Assembly (NCBI RefSeq): GCF_000515275.1 | Contig: NZ_KI911560.1 | Span: 1,488,001-1,552,000, forward strand | Source of the DNA: Methylophilus sp. 5 | GTDB lineage: Bacteria; Pseudomonadota; Gammaproteobacteria; Burkholderiales; Methylophilaceae | Reading direction: 5' to 3' | DNA: 64,000 nt | Translations under genes and position numbers: made by a program | Shown: positions 51,316 through 61,544 of the stretch, in pieces | Layout of the letters: each line of letters opens with the position of its first letter | Position numbering within the stretch: position 1 is the first letter of the stretch | The notes under the pieces: model-generated | What the model saw: only the letters and a program-made list of their open reading frames with translations | What the model was told of the DNA's origin: nothing | Database searches by the model: none

Positions 51316-53897
51316 CAGGCGTACACCTGTTCTGCTGGTTGTGAGCGCACGGCGAGTACCTTTTCCCATAAACTGGTTGCGGTGATCAGAGTCAGCATAC
51401 TGTTCTGGGCCAGGTTGGCAATTGCAATGCCGGGGTTGTGGCTGGCCCCTCTAAAAAAGCTGCTCATGGCTTGAATCTGGTTCGGGGCTAAATAGGGGAT
51501 TTCACCCAGTGCCGACACAAACACGCCAAACTTGAGTGCAGCTGCTTTGTCTTCAATCACGATGATCTGCCGATAGTCAGTGAAGTAGTGCGGATGCCCC
51601 AGCATGCGCGCCAGGTCTATCACCGGAATCACTTCGCCCTGATAGGTGTGCATGCCCGCAATAAATGGCGCCGACTCAGGCAGGGTGCGTAACTGGTGTT
51701 CATCAATCGCCTCGCGCACAAAGCGCGCCTCTATGCCCATCCATGAGTCGCCCACATAAAAAGTGGCATACTCCTGGCAGTCCTGTCCGGATTGTACAAA
51801 CAGGTTGGGGTTGAATTTGTTATGAATCACCTGCGCTTCGGCATGAATGCGCTGGTTAATTTCGTCGACCTTGCCCAGCGGTGTAAAAATCAACGCGACG
51901 ACTTTGTTACGATAGTTGTCCTGTTCGCTTTTAAACTCACGGTAACCATAGGCTGCACGTGCGCCCACTGCATAGTAGGTGTTTTGGTAAATAGCAATGT
52001 CAAACAGCTGTTCACCTTCTTTTAACTTGCTAATCGCGGGCATCAGCTCAAATGGCTCACCCATGGCAAAGTCTTTATGTGTGCTTGCAATCACACTGAG
52101 CTGCTCATTCACAAACAAGGTAAAACTGCCATTAACTGGCGTATCTGTTTTATCCCGTGGGATCACATCGCGTAGCATGGCCTGAAACTGCGGCGTACTA
52201 TCGAACACAATGGCAATGCCGCCGACGATGCTGTTGCCATCGAGGTGGCGAATCGGTGCTGCATAAATATAAGTGTGTTTGTCGTTGTAGAGCGGGGTGG
52301 GTTCAAACGGGGAGACCACGTAGTCCTGGGTTGAGCTGCAACTGCGCGTTCGGCCGACCCATTCGTCTGCCAACTGTGTGCCCAGCAGGTGTTCGTGCTG
52401 GCGGTTAGACACCGCCATCACTTCACCCTTGCGGTCAAACACAATCAGGTTGTCATACACGGTATACAGGCTGTTGATATAACGCAGTACCTCCGTCATT
52501 TTGCCTTTGTCTTCAGCCAGCAAGCTGGGCTTGGCCAAAAACTCTCTAAACACATGCGTCAGCGCCCACCAACGCACATCGTTGGCGCGTTCATACAGGT
52601 TGCGGTCCATGATTTCTACCGCCAGTTGCGCGTAAAAACTGGAGTTTTCCAGCATCACCGACACCACTGTCTGGTAAAGCTCAGACACCATGTTTTCAAT
52701 AATTTTCTGCGTTTTATGGCCAGTATGGCTGATTTCAGAAAGCAGGCTTTTGGAAAAGTTTTTTTGCTGGGTGTTTACGTCATTGCTTTGCCTGATGTTG
52801 CCGTTCCACACCGACTGGTTCAGTTTGCTCTGGATATTGGCGGCCTGTTTGGGGATATTTAGCAGGCTTTCAGAAAAAATCAGCGGGCTACGCATGACTT
52901 TACGCAAAATTTCCGCATCAATATTGCTCCCCATAGGGTGGATGCTCTGGTTAAACGCATGCTCGATCGGGATCATGGCCTGGCCCAACCAGCCTGGCCC
53001 CAAATAGCCTTGGTAGCCTTCAGATTGTTTCGTCACGCAAAGGTATTCGCGGCCGTTAAAGCGCGTGATAAACCAGTCTGTATCGGTGTCTACGCAAAGT
53101 GAAATGCCGAGTGGAATTTGATACGGGTCGCTGGAGGCAATCACATGGCGCTCTTCATCCAGCAACACGCCTATGGTCCAGTCGTTGTGCGAAATCAGGT
53201 TGCTAAAAATAGTGTCCAGCTCGTTCACAAACTTAAAACACAGGCAAATCACACCCAATGCCTGTAGGCCATCTTTACTGCGTATTTCGTGCGCGTAAAC
53301 CAGCGATTTATGTAGCTTGCCGCCGATATCAGTTTCATAAAAACGCTCTACATACGGCTCGGTCGACTGCTGCGCCAGCGCAACAATCGGATGATAGTGA
53401 AACAAAGTGGTTTGCGTATCGTCCAGTTGATGCAATAACTGGCCTTCGGCATCAAACAGCACGATGTTGTCGTAGACGGTATATTTCTTCTGATACTCCT
53501 GAAAGCGAAACTCAATGCTGCGTTGGTCCTCTGTCTCCAGGGTATCCGCCGCATGTTGATCCAGATAGTCGCGCACATCGTTATCGGTGGCAAAAAAGCC
53601 AATGTCTGCCGTGCGCTCAAACAGGTTGCGTATCAGCAGGTTAATGATCTCAAACGCTTTTGAAGACAATTGCGCGGCCGTTTTGTGCAGGGTTTCTTGT
53701 GATAAATGCCGCAGCACATCATTAGAAATCGTATTAAAGGCACTGCGCGTTTCTTCCATTTCGGAGCCGGTGCCAGAGAGTTGTGCCATCAATGCCAGGC
53801 TGTCCCAGGCATGTTGGAGTTGGTAGATGTGTGAGCGAAAGTCATTGACCTTTTTAAAGTGGTTAGCCAGATCCTCGGTTAACGGTTGCGGGTGCAT
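51315..53897 (-). CDS. CheW-domain protein with two N-terminal sensor-like repeats
   Basis: This 860-residue protein ends in a CheW-like domain (residues ~720-850: EYATFYVGDSWMGIEARFVREAI, FIAGMHTYQGEVIPVIDLARML). Before it are two related segments, each with YTVYDNIVLFD or YTVYDNLIVFD and a long helix with RNLFERTADI or RNLYERANDV, so an internal duplication of a cache/PAS-like sensor is likely. There is no membrane segment. It is the first gene of a two-gene operon. The start follows AGAGG (ATG 53897). Confidence 0.85.
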   Translation of the reverse strand: MHPQPLTEDLANHFKKVNDFRSHIYQLQHAWDSLALMAQLSGTGSEMEETRSAFNTISNDVLRHLSQETLHKTAAQLSSKAFEIINLLIRNLFERTADIGFFATDNDVRDYLDQHAADTLETEDQRSIEFRFQEYQKKYTVYDNIVLFDAEGQLLHQLDDTQTTLFHYHPIVALAQQSTEPYVERFYETDIGGKLHKSLVYAHEIRSKDGLQALGVICLCFKFVNELDTIFSNLISHNDWTIGVLLDEERHVIASSDPYQIPLGISLCVDTDTDWFITRFNGREYLCVTKQSEGYQGYLGPGWLGQAMIPIEHAFNQSIHPMGSNIDAEILRKVMRSPLIFSESLLNIPKQAANIQSKLNQSVWNGNIRQSNDVNTQQKNFSKSLLSEISHTGHKTQKIIENMVSELYQTVVSVMLENSSFYAQLAVEIMDRNLYERANDVRWWALTHVFREFLAKPSLLAEDKGKMTEVLRYINSLYTVYDNLIVFDRKGEVMAVSNRQHEHLLGTQLADEWVGRTRSCSSTQDYVVSPFEPTPLYNDKHTYIYAAPIRHLDGNSIVGGIAIVFDSTPQFQAMLRDVIPRDKTDTPVNGSFTLFVNEQLSVIASTHKDFAMGEPFELMPAISKLKEGEQLFDIAIYQNTYYAVGARAAYGYREFKSEQDNYRNKVVALIFTPLGKVDEINQRIHAEAQVIHNKFNPNLFVQSGQDCQEYATFYVGDSWMGIEARFVREAIDEHQLRTLPESAPFIAGMHTYQGEVIPVIDLARMLGHPHYFTDYRQIIVIEDKAAALKFGVFVSALGEIPYLAPNQIQAMSSFFRGASHNPGIAIANLAQNSMLTLITATSLWEKVLAVRSQPAEQVYA

Positions 53898-54192
53898 CTT
53901 GTTGCCTCTTTCCCTATCCATATTGATTGTTGCCAGGCTTGAGTAGAGCAAAAATGGGTCCCGTTTGAGCGGTTTGAATTGAAAAACAATGGCAAGAAAA
54001 ATGCTTTTATTGCAATATTAAGGCTCTAAATATACTAAACATGGCGTAAAAATCGCTTATCAACCGCTAAACTAGCCATTAAACCCGCTCTTTTTCACAG
54101 AATTGATTCCTCCATGCTTTTTTCTAGTGCGTCAATAACCAAAATAGTGCGGTTTTGGTGCCTAATGACCTTCTTTGAGCATTATTAAGCCT

Positions 54193-54648
54193 ATGATTAA
54201 TACCATGATTGAAATTCACAGCGTGTCTGAAGCCATCCGCGATGCGGTGGCGCCGGTATTTTTGTTGACCGGTATCGGCTCGATTTTAGGCGTGCTGATT
54301 GGCCGCTTGGGGCGTTCGATAGACCGCGCCCGTTTTTTGACCGATGCGCCTGATGAGAAGCGTGAGCGCTTTAAAGATGAGCTGAGGATTATTGTGCGCC
54401 GCACCAAATGGTTGCGGCGGGCGATTGCTGCGGCCACTTTTGCCGCCTTGTGTATCTGTGTTTCGATTGCCAGTATGTTTTTGTCAGTAGAGACCGGCTT
54501 GCGATTGCCGCACCTGGTGATGGTGTCTTTTATTATTTCTATGGCTTCGCTGATTTTTGGACTGTTGTGTTTTTTGCGTGAAATCGTCCTCGCCTCGCGC
54601 GAAGTGATTGTGCCGTTTCAGCAGCGCGAAAAACCTGTCAAACGTTAA
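54193..54648 (+). CDS. DUF2721 membrane protein
   Basis: This 151-residue protein has three hydrophobic segments (AVAPVFLLTGIGSILGVLIG, then two more) and the DUF2721 motif LGRSIDRARFL. ATG 54193 is used; TTG 54175 would extend it. It ends 4 nt inside the converging HPP/CBS gene. The 295-bp gap before it shows no further gene. Function unknown. Confidence 0.8.
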   Translation: MINTMIEIHSVSEAIRDAVAPVFLLTGIGSILGVLIGRLGRSIDRARFLTDAPDEKRERFKDELRIIVRRTKWLRRAIAAATFAALCICVSIASMFLSVETGLRLPHLVMVSFIISMASLIFGLLCFLREIVLASREVIVPFQQREKPVKR

Positions 54649-55787
54649 CGATACAGGGCGCGAATCACATCGGTTTGCGTCAAAATACCGACCAGTTTGT
54701 TAGAGGCATCAACCACCGGTAGCAATTGCAAATGATGGCTGGTCATCAGTGGAATGGTATGCATCAGGTGCATGTTGTCGGTAATGGTGATTGCCGGGGT
54801 GGTCATGATCTGGCCAACCACTTCTGGCTTGTCGCTGTGTGTGGTCGGTGACCAGCGGATCAGGCGCTTTAAGGCAGGCGCCACTTCACGGTAGCTTTCT
54901 GCTTTGGCATGACGCATAAAGTCAGACATACTCAGCAAGCCGATCACCAGTTGTGCTTTATTCACCACCGGAATGGCTGGTTCTGTTTGTTTGAGGATGG
55001 TTTGCCAGGCAGTTTCCAACGGGTCGCCAAACTCAAGCATGGTTGGCACCGGGCGCATGATTTCCCGGCATTGAATCGCCTCTAGTTTACGTTTGTAGGC
55101 GATGAGCTCGGTTTTTTCAAGCAAGCTTTGTAGCTGCTCCGGGTGTATGTCCAGCACTTCATGAAACTGCCCTAGCGCAGTCTGCAAGTCTTCTGTTTTA
55201 AAGCCAAACTGGTAGTGCATATGCGTAGGCGAATTGGGCGCATGCTCATGATGCGCAGCCGGATAGCGGTAGCCGGTCAGGGTGTGGTAAAGCCAGGCAG
55301 TGAGTACCAGTAATACGCTGTTTGCCAGCACTGGCCACCAGACAAAGCTGTAACCCAGGCTGTGAATGGCGTCACCACCCAACACGGCAGTCAAGGCGAC
55401 CGCGCCGCTGGGCGGGTGCAGGCAACGCAGGGCAAACATGAGTGCGATCGCGCTTAACATGGCGAGCGCAGCGGCAAACACCAGTTGATGCGGTAATAGT
55501 TGGGTGAATAACACGCCCGCCAAGGCGGCCACGGTATTGCCGGCCAGGATGGCCCAAGGTTGCGCCAGCGGGCTAGACGGCAGGCAAAATAGAATGACGG
55601 CCGATGCGCCCATAGGTGCAATTAAAAACACGGCGCTATGCCAGTCTCCTGGCACCACACTCAGGGCAAGCAGCCCGGTAGACAAAATACCCAGTCCGGC
55701 GCCAATGGCAGCCCGCGCATAGTCGCGCAGTGTGCCTGTCATTCGTCGTGGCCAGTAGGGCTTCAAAAAAGACGGTAACGCTGTCAT
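54645..55787 (-). CDS. HPP family membrane protein with CBS domains
   Basis: This 380-residue protein has an HPP membrane part with about four to five hydrophobic segments and the motif LRCLHPPSGAVALTAVLGG that names the family. Two CBS domains follow (CREIMRPVPTMLEF and GQIMTTPAITI). CBS pairs bind adenine nucleotides; some HPP proteins move nitrite. The role here is uncertain. ATG 55787 (MTALPSF) is preferred to the ATG at 55904. It overlaps the DUF2721 gene by 4 nt at convergent 3' ends. Confidence 0.85.
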   Translation of the reverse strand: MTALPSFLKPYWPRRMTGTLRDYARAAIGAGLGILSTGLLALSVVPGDWHSAVFLIAPMGASAVILFCLPSSPLAQPWAILAGNTVAALAGVLFTQLLPHQLVFAAALAMLSAIALMFALRCLHPPSGAVALTAVLGGDAIHSLGYSFVWWPVLANSVLLVLTAWLYHTLTGYRYPAAHHEHAPNSPTHMHYQFGFKTEDLQTALGQFHEVLDIHPEQLQSLLEKTELIAYKRKLEAIQCREIMRPVPTMLEFGDPLETAWQTILKQTEPAIPVVNKAQLVIGLLSMSDFMRHAKAESYREVAPALKRLIRWSPTTHSDKPEVVGQIMTTPAITITDNMHLMHTIPLMTSHHLQLLPVVDASNKLVGILTQTDVIRALYR

Positions 55788-55911
55788 TGCTTGAGTCAAA
55801 AAACAAAGAGTGTGAAGTGTATCACGATCAATGCATTTTCCCTTTTCTGCCACAGCGCAGGCAGTGCCGGTGGGTGCTGGCTTGCCTGATACATCAAGAT
55901 ACAAAAACAGT

Positions 55912-55940
55912 GAAACTTCGGCACGTTTTTACTGCTCATA
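55912..55940 (+). promoter_or_regulatory. Weak sigmaE-like promoter before degQ
   Basis: GAAACTT (55912-55918) and TCATA (55936-55940), 17 bp apart, resemble the envelope-stress sigmaE pattern (GGAACTT, TCTGA). It lies 65 bp before the Do-type protease start. The match is partial. Confidence 0.3.
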
Positions 55941-56004
55941 TGCGCAGAGACTCTTAAATGTTGAATAAGAGCCCATATTAAAAAGAGCAAGAAAGGACGT
56001 TGTC

Positions 56005-57465
56005 ATGCAATCGTTTTTACAATCAAGACTCACGCACTGGGTCACTGTCCCCTTGGCTGTGGCCGCTTTGTTCGGCGCAGGCTACTGGATTAAAGGCAAC
56101 ACGCTGGTTAATCATGCGCAAGCCACGGCACCCGTCTCGGCCAAAACAATGACGGCACCGAGTGCTTATATTACCTTGCCTAATTTTGCCAGCATTGCGT
56201 CTAGCCAGGGTGGGGCGGTGGTCAATATCAGCGTGACCGGCACGGTGAAAACGGCAGGGATTCCCGGCGTGGACCCGAATGACCCCATGTTTGAACTGTT
56301 TCGTCGTTTTCAACCCAACCTGCCACAAACCGAAACCCCTATGAGCGGCCTGGGTTCTGGCTTTATCGTTAAGTCTGATGGCGTGATTCTGACCAATGCC
56401 CATGTGGTCGACAAAGCGGACGTGGTGACGGTGAAGCTCTCAGACAAGCGTGAGTTTCAGGCCAAGGTGATCGGCGTCGATAAACTGACCGATGTTGCCG
56501 TGCTTAAAATTGAGGCCAAAGATTTACCGACGGTGCACATTGGTAGTACTAAAAACAGCAATGTTGGCGACTGGGTGGTGGCCATCGGCTCGCCATTCGG
56601 TTTTGATAATACGGTGACCGCAGGCATTATTTCTGCCAAATCGCGCGCCTTGCCAGATGAAGGCTATGTGCCGTTTTTGCAAACAGACGTGGCCATTAAC
56701 CCTGGCAACTCAGGAGGCCCGTTGTTTAACCTGAATGGTGAGGTCATCGGCATTAACTCACAAATTTATAGCCGTAGTGGTGGCTATCAGGGCTTGTCAT
56801 TTGCTATTCCGATTGATGTGGCCATGGGCATTGAGCAGCAGTTGCTTGAGAAGGGTAAAGTCAGCCGTGGCCGTTTGGGTATCGGCGTGCAATCCATTAA
56901 TCAGGATCTGGCCAGTTCGTTTGGCTTGCAGTCGCCTAATGGTGCGCTGGTGAGCAATGTGGAAAAAAATGGTCCGGCGGATAAAGCGGGCCTGGAGCCA
57001 GGCGATGTGATCGTCAAATTTAATGGTCAAAGTATAGACCGTTCCAGCGATTTGCCGCCGATGGTGGCCAGCGTGAAGCCGGGCAGTACCGCCAGCATCG
57101 AAGTCTGGCGCAACAAGCAATTGAAAAAACTGTCTGTGCGTATTGATGAAATGCAAACGGCGCAAGCCGGCCCTGCCACGGTGCCAGACAGCCAGCAATC
57201 TAAACTGGGGGTGAGCTTGCGCCCACTGACCTCGCAAGAGTTGGCACAAACGCAACTCAAGCAAGGCTTGCTGGTTGAAGAGGTGGCTAAAGGGCCTGCA
57301 GCCACCGCAGGCATTCAGCCGGGGGATGTGATTTTGGCCGTGAATGGTGACCAGGTTAAAAATGTGGCGCAACTGCAGGACAAGTTGTCGCAAAACGTAA
57401 AGAACGTTGCCTTGCTGGTGATGCGTGGTGACAGCAAAATTTACGTGCCGGTTAAAATGAGTTGA
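56005..57465 (+). CDS. degQ: Do/DegQ family periplasmic serine protease
   Basis: This 486-residue periplasmic protease-chaperone has a signal or anchor (VTVPLAVAALFGAGYWI), a trypsin domain with His (LTNAHVVDKADVV), Asp (LTDVAVLKI) and Ser (NPGNSGGPLFN), and two PDZ domains (RGRLGIGVQSINQDL, and ...TAGIQPGDVILAVNGD). It removes misfolded envelope proteins. A terminator follows. The neighbours are unrelated; a weak sigmaE-like promoter is upstream. Confidence 0.94.
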   Translation: MQSFLQSRLTHWVTVPLAVAALFGAGYWIKGNTLVNHAQATAPVSAKTMTAPSAYITLPNFASIASSQGGAVVNISVTGTVKTAGIPGVDPNDPMFELFRRFQPNLPQTETPMSGLGSGFIVKSDGVILTNAHVVDKADVVTVKLSDKREFQAKVIGVDKLTDVAVLKIEAKDLPTVHIGSTKNSNVGDWVVAIGSPFGFDNTVTAGIISAKSRALPDEGYVPFLQTDVAINPGNSGGPLFNLNGEVIGINSQIYSRSGGYQGLSFAIPIDVAMGIEQQLLEKGKVSRGRLGIGVQSINQDLASSFGLQSPNGALVSNVEKNGPADKAGLEPGDVIVKFNGQSIDRSSDLPPMVASVKPGSTASIEVWRNKQLKKLSVRIDEMQTAQAGPATVPDSQQSKLGVSLRPLTSQELAQTQLKQGLLVEEVAKGPAATAGIQPGDVILAVNGDQVKNVAQLQDKLSQNVKNVALLVMRGDSKIYVPVKMS

Positions 57466-57491
57466 TTTTTGCGTGTGATCCTTAGAGCCCT

Positions 57492-57515
57492 GCCCCGCGT
57501 TTGCGGGGCTTTTTT
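57492..57515 (+). terminator. Rho-independent terminator of degQ
   Basis: GCCCCGC-gttt-GCGGGGC followed by TTTTTT lies 26 bp after the protease stop and separates it from the cob genes. Confidence 0.88.
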
Positions 57516-57589
57516 ATGGTCAGGAAAATGCAAGCCAGGCATTGCATAATTCTGCTACGCTTTGGTTTTTGCTCGGTAAAATAACAACT

Positions 57590-58636
57590 ATGCAGACATT
57601 TCACATTGCGCCTACCCAGAACGAGCCTTTGCAAGCCGCGCTGGTGCGGCAAATTAACCAAAAAACCAAACCACTGGGCGCATTGGGGCGCCTGGAAGCG
57701 CTGGCTTTGCAGCTGGGCTTGGTACAAAACACCGAGCAGCCAACCTTGCAACAGCCCACCATGCTGGTGTTTGCCGGCGACCATGGCATTGTGGCAGAAG
57801 GCGTTAGTCCTTATCCGCAGGCGGTGACGGCGCAAATGGTACTCAATTTTCTTAATGGCGGCGCGGCAATCAATGTGTTCGCGCGCCAGCATGGCTTTGA
57901 TTTGCACGTGGTCGATAGCGGTGTGAATGCGGTGTTTCAACCGCACCCACTGCTCGTGGATGCCAAGCTGGGCATGGGCACTGAGAATTTTCGCCATCTG
58001 CCTGCCATGACCACAGATCAGTGTACGCAAGCCGTCACACGCGGCGCACAAATTGCGCGTGATGCCATTGCGCAGGGCTGTAACGTGCTCGCACTGGGTG
58101 AAATGGGCATAGGTAACACCTCTAGCGCCAGTTGCCTGATGAGTGTGCTGTGCGGCTTGCCTATGCATCAGTGCGTTGGCCGTGGCACCGGGTTAAGCGA
58201 TAAAGGTTTGCAGCATAAATTATCGGTGCTGACGTCAGCCCTGCAAACTCATCATGTGTCTGCTGACGACCCACTGCAAGCCTTGGCCGTATTTGGCGGG
58301 TTTGAAATTGCCATGATGGTTGGCGCCTTGCTGGCGGCGGCAGAAGCCAGGGCCACCTTGCTGATTGACGGTTTTATTGCTACCTCTGCTTTATTGGTGG
58401 CCGCTAAACTGTATCCGCAAGTGATCGATTATTGTGTGTTTGCCCATTGCTCGGATGAAAGCGGGCATAGCATGATGCTGTCGCACCTCAAGGCACAGCC
58501 CTTATTGCACTTGTCGCTACGCTTGGGCGAAGGCACAGGGGCGGTGCTGGCTTATCCTTTGTTGCAATCGGCGGTGGCTTTTCTCAATGAAATGGCCAGT
58601 TTTGACAGTGCTGGTGTCAGCGGGCAACTAGAGTGA
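57590..58636 (+). CDS. cobT: Nicotinate-nucleotide--dimethylbenzimidazole phosphoribosyltransferase
   Basis: CobT activates the lower ligand of cobalamin, making alpha-ribazole-5'-phosphate from dimethylbenzimidazole and nicotinate mononucleotide. The 348-residue protein has [53 protein letters not shown] and the catalytic Glu region [11 protein letters not shown] near the C-terminus. ATG 57590 is preferred over the frame start at 57542. It overlaps cobS by 4 nt. No cobalamin riboswitch is seen in the 124-bp region before it. Confidence 0.96.
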   Translation: MQTFHIAPTQNEPLQAALVRQINQKTKPLGALGRLEALALQLGLVQNTEQPTLQQPTMLVFAGDHGIVAEGVSPYPQAVTAQMVLNFLNGGAAINVFARQHGFDLHVVDSGVNAVFQPHPLLVDAKLGMGTENFRHLPAMTTDQCTQAVTRGAQIARDAIAQGCNVLALGEMGIGNTSSASCLMSVLCGLPMHQCVGRGTGLSDKGLQHKLSVLTSALQTHHVSADDPLQALAVFGGFEIAMMVGALLAAAEARATLLIDGFIATSALLVAAKLYPQVIDYCVFAHCSDESGHSMMLSHLKAQPLLHLSLRLGEGTGAVLAYPLLQSAVAFLNEMASFDSAGVSGQLE

Positions 58637-59439
58637 AGGTCATTGCAGTGAAGCTGCAATGGCGGTATTTCGTCCTGGCGGTCGGCTTTTTCACGCGGTT
58701 GCCAGTGCCGACGGTGTCAGACTTTCACGAGTCTGATCTCAACCATGCCGCGCGATATTTTCCGCTGGTTGGATTACTCATAGGCCTGCTGGCCGCCATT
58801 GTCTGGTGGCTGGCGAGTTGGCTGTTGCCGCCTGCATTGGCCGTATTGTGCAGCATGGCCATCACAATTTACCTCACCGGCGCGTTTCATGAAGATGGCC
58901 TGGCTGACAGCGCCGATGGCCTGGGCGGCGGCATGGATCGCGCCCGTAAACTTGAAATCATGCAGGATTCACGCTTGGGCAGTTATGGCGCCATTGCGCT
59001 GGTGGGTATGTTGCTGTTCAAATTTCAGGCCTTGTCTGCACTCACGCCAGCCATTCTGCCGTTTGCCTTGATTGCCGCCCATGCCCTGAGCCGTCTGGCT
59101 GCGGTGGTCATTATGGCGACGGCCAGCTATGTCCGCTTCGCCGGTAAGTCCAAGCCTTTGGCCACCACGCTTACAAGGCAGGATATTGTGTGCGCCAGTG
59201 TATTTGGCTTAGTCTGCTGGCTGGGTTTTGGCCTGATGTTAGCGGTAAATCATTCTGCCATCGCTGCCATCCGCTTTTTGCTTATCACCAGTTTGCCAGT
59301 GCTTGTGATCTGGGGGTGGTGGCGTCGCCTGATTTTGCGCCATTTGCAGGGCTATACCGGTGATACATTAGGCGCGACACAACAATTAACTGAGCTGGCC
59401 TTTTACTTAGGGGTATTGGCCTGGGAACATTTAACATGA
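58633..59439 (+). CDS. cobS: Adenosylcobinamide-GDP ribazoletransferase (cobalamin synthase)
   Basis: CobS joins adenosylcobinamide-GDP with alpha-ribazole(-phosphate) in the membrane. The 268-residue protein has the [12 protein letters not shown] start, [35 protein letters not shown], the metal-binding Asp-rich family motif, and about six hydrophobic segments. It starts at GTG 58633 inside the end of cobT (overlap GTGA), or at GTG 58648. It overlaps cobC by 4 nt (ATGA). Confidence 0.95.
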   Translation: MKVIAVKLQWRYFVLAVGFFTRLPVPTVSDFHESDLNHAARYFPLVGLLIGLLAAIVWWLASWLLPPALAVLCSMAITIYLTGAFHEDGLADSADGLGGGMDRARKLEIMQDSRLGSYGAIALVGMLLFKFQALSALTPAILPFALIAAHALSRLAAVVIMATASYVRFAGKSKPLATTLTRQDIVCASVFGLVCWLGFGLMLAVNHSAIAAIRFLLITSLPVLVIWGWWRRLILRHLQGYTGDTLGATQQLTELAFYLGVLAWEHLT

Positions 59440-60002
59440 AACTCACCTTAGTACGGCATACCAGTTTGCAAATCGCTGAGGGCATTTGCTATGGCCAGAC
59501 CGATATTGATGTTTCAGTCAACTTTGCCAGCGAATTGTCGCAGCTTAAACAGAAGCTGACTCATGAACAGATTGATGCCGTGTATGCCAGCCCGCTACAG
59601 CGTTGCAGCAAGTTGGCGCATGCGCTGGGGTTTGACAGCATCGTGCACGATGAGCGCCTGCAAGAGTTGCATTTTGGCGATTGGGAAATGCAGTCGTGGA
59701 ACGATATTCCACGTGAGTTGTTTGATGTGTGGGCGCAAAACTATGCCGACATGGCGCCGCCTAACGGTGAAACATTTGCTGATTTGCAACGGCGCGGGGT
59801 GGCGTTTTTGCAAGAAGCACACACCCGCCATGCCGGGCAGCATGTGCTGGTGGTCACGCACGGCGGCATGATACGCGCCTTGATTGCGCATGCGCTCAAT
59901 ATGCATCTTAAGGGGTTGTTTAGGTTTCATGTCGCTTACGCAAGCCTCACACGTTTGGACCTGTCGGGCTCGATTCCTAAAGTGGAGTTTGTGAATCGCT
60001 AA
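59436..60002 (+). CDS. cobC: Alpha-ribazole phosphatase (histidine phosphatase family)
   Basis: CobC removes phosphate from the nucleotide loop in cobalamin assembly. The 188-residue protein has the phosphoglycerate-mutase-type motif TLVRHTS with catalytic His, YASPLQRC, an FGDWEM region and VVTHGGMIR near the C-terminus. Membership of the cobTSC operon (4-nt overlap with cobS) supports this role over a general phosphatase. Confidence 0.92.
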   Translation: MKLTLVRHTSLQIAEGICYGQTDIDVSVNFASELSQLKQKLTHEQIDAVYASPLQRCSKLAHALGFDSIVHDERLQELHFGDWEMQSWNDIPRELFDVWAQNYADMAPPNGETFADLQRRGVAFLQEAHTRHAGQHVLVVTHGGMIRALIAHALNMHLKGLFRFHVAYASLTRLDLSGSIPKVEFVNR

Positions 60003-60019
60003 GGTGTTTCCTAAGGTAT

Positions 60020-61438
60020 TTATTGGCGGCTAGCTTTTCGCAGTAGCGCAAATACCTTGTCGTCGTCACAATGCGCCACATTAAAGCGCAGCCACGACGA
60101 AGGTTCCTGGTAAGGCCTGAACAGGTTGCCCGGCGCCAGCATGATATTCATCTTCGATGCTTCGCTGGCAATTTCTGCAGCGTTTTGGTCGTGAGCCAGT
60201 TTAGCCCAGACAAACATGCCGCCTGCAGGTTCGGCGTGGATGCTTAAGCCACATTCTTCCAGTGCGCGTATTACTTGTGCTCTTTTCACCTCCAGCCGCG
60301 TGCGTACTTTCTCCATGTGCTTGCGGTACCTGCCTTCGACCAGAATCTGGTACATCACGCGTTGGTTGATTTCTGAGCTGGTGAGGCCGGTGAGTAATTT
60401 GAGGTCTAGCAGGCGGCTGGCCAGTTCGGCCTGGCAGGCAATAAAACCCACGCGCAAGCTGGCAGAAATGGTTTTGGAATAGCTGCTGACATAAATGACG
60501 CGGTTAAGCTGATCCAGTGCCGCCAGGCGCGGTGCATTCTGCGGATGAAAGTCGCCGTAAATATCATCTTCCACAATATATAAGCTGTGTTTTTCGGCCA
60601 GTTGTAATATCTGGTGTGCCACCGCCAGACTGGTGCTGGTGCCTGTGGGGTTGTGCAACACGGTGTTGGTAAAAAATAATTTGGGTTTATATGTTTGCAG
60701 CAATTGCTGCAAGGCACTGACGTCAGGGCCATTGAATAGCCGAGGTACGCCCATGATGCGCGCGCCCATGGATTTTAAAAAACCAAATAAGGTGTAATAG
60801 CCTGGGTCGTCCACCAACACCACATCACCGGGTTTGATCAATAATCGCGCGACTAAATCCAGGCCATGCGAAGCACCGTTGGTCATCAGGATGTGTTGCG
60901 CTTCGGCGTGGATGCCAATGTCGGCCAGGTTCTTTTGTGCAAGCTGTTGCCGCAATGGTAAGTACCCACTTACATCGCCATAGCCGGTTAAAAAATCCCC
61001 CGATTTTCGTGACAATTCATTCAGGCTTTTTTGAATGACTTTTTCATCCAGCCAGTCTTTGGGCAACCAGCCACAGCCCGGCCTAAGTGCATCTGGCACG
61101 TCCCTGAAAGTGTTATGCAGAAGCCATAACACATCGTCGGCCCTATCCAGGTAAGAGGTGCTTGAAACGCTTTCTTCAGGCTTGTTGAGCGGTGCCACAT
61201 AAAAACCTGAGCCGCGCCGCGACAGTAAATAACCTAATGCCACCAGGCGGTCATAGGCGTCGACCACGGTAAAGCGGCTAATGTGGTGTTGTACCGCAAA
61301 GTCGCGGATAGAGGGCAAGCGCGTGCCCGTGCGTAACAGACGTTGCTCTATTTGCTGTTTGACGCCGGTGACAATCTGCTCGACCAGCGGCACCGGGTCT
61401 TGCGGGTTTAGGGTGATCAATGGCTGCGTGACTGGCAT
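60020..61438 (-). CDS. MocR/PdxR-like PLP-dependent transcriptional regulator
   Basis: This 472-residue regulator has a GntR winged helix (residues ~15-85: VPLVEQIVTGVKQQIEQRL, LPSIRDFAVQHHISRFTVVDAYDRL) and an aminotransferase-like domain (NPTGTS, VEDDIYGDFHPQN, and the PLP-lysine region VSSYSKTISASLRVGF). It is read away from the DJ-1/PaiB group and converges with cobC (gap 17 bp). Direct TGTACA repeats lie before it. Its target may be the PfpI-PaiB pair. Confidence 0.88.
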   Translation of the reverse strand: MPVTQPLITLNPQDPVPLVEQIVTGVKQQIEQRLLRTGTRLPSIRDFAVQHHISRFTVVDAYDRLVALGYLLSRRGSGFYVAPLNKPEESVSSTSYLDRADDVLWLLHNTFRDVPDALRPGCGWLPKDWLDEKVIQKSLNELSRKSGDFLTGYGDVSGYLPLRQQLAQKNLADIGIHAEAQHILMTNGASHGLDLVARLLIKPGDVVLVDDPGYYTLFGFLKSMGARIMGVPRLFNGPDVSALQQLLQTYKPKLFFTNTVLHNPTGTSTSLAVAHQILQLAEKHSLYIVEDDIYGDFHPQNAPRLAALDQLNRVIYVSSYSKTISASLRVGFIACQAELASRLLDLKLLTGLTSSEINQRVMYQILVEGRYRKHMEKVRTRLEVKRAQVIRALEECGLSIHAEPAGGMFVWAKLAHDQNAAEIASEASKMNIMLAPGNLFRPYQEPSSWLRFNVAHCDDDKVFALLRKASRQ

Positions 61439-61450
61439 GGTGTATGGACC

Positions 61451-61496
61451 TGTACAGTGTCTAAAATTGATATTTAAATTGTATATGTAGTGTACA
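61451..61496 (-). promoter_or_regulatory. Direct repeat TGTACA, candidate MocR operator
   Basis: TGTACA occurs at 61451-61456 and 61491-61496, 40 bp apart, in the 106-bp gap between the divergent regulator gene and a small plus-strand gene. MocR proteins bind direct repeats spaced by whole helical turns. The intervening DNA is AT-rich and would hold the promoters. Confidence 0.45.
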
Positions 61497-61544
61497 TGTG
61501 TGGGGCGATAGTATGTGATTAAACTTATTAGGGAATAAAGACTG

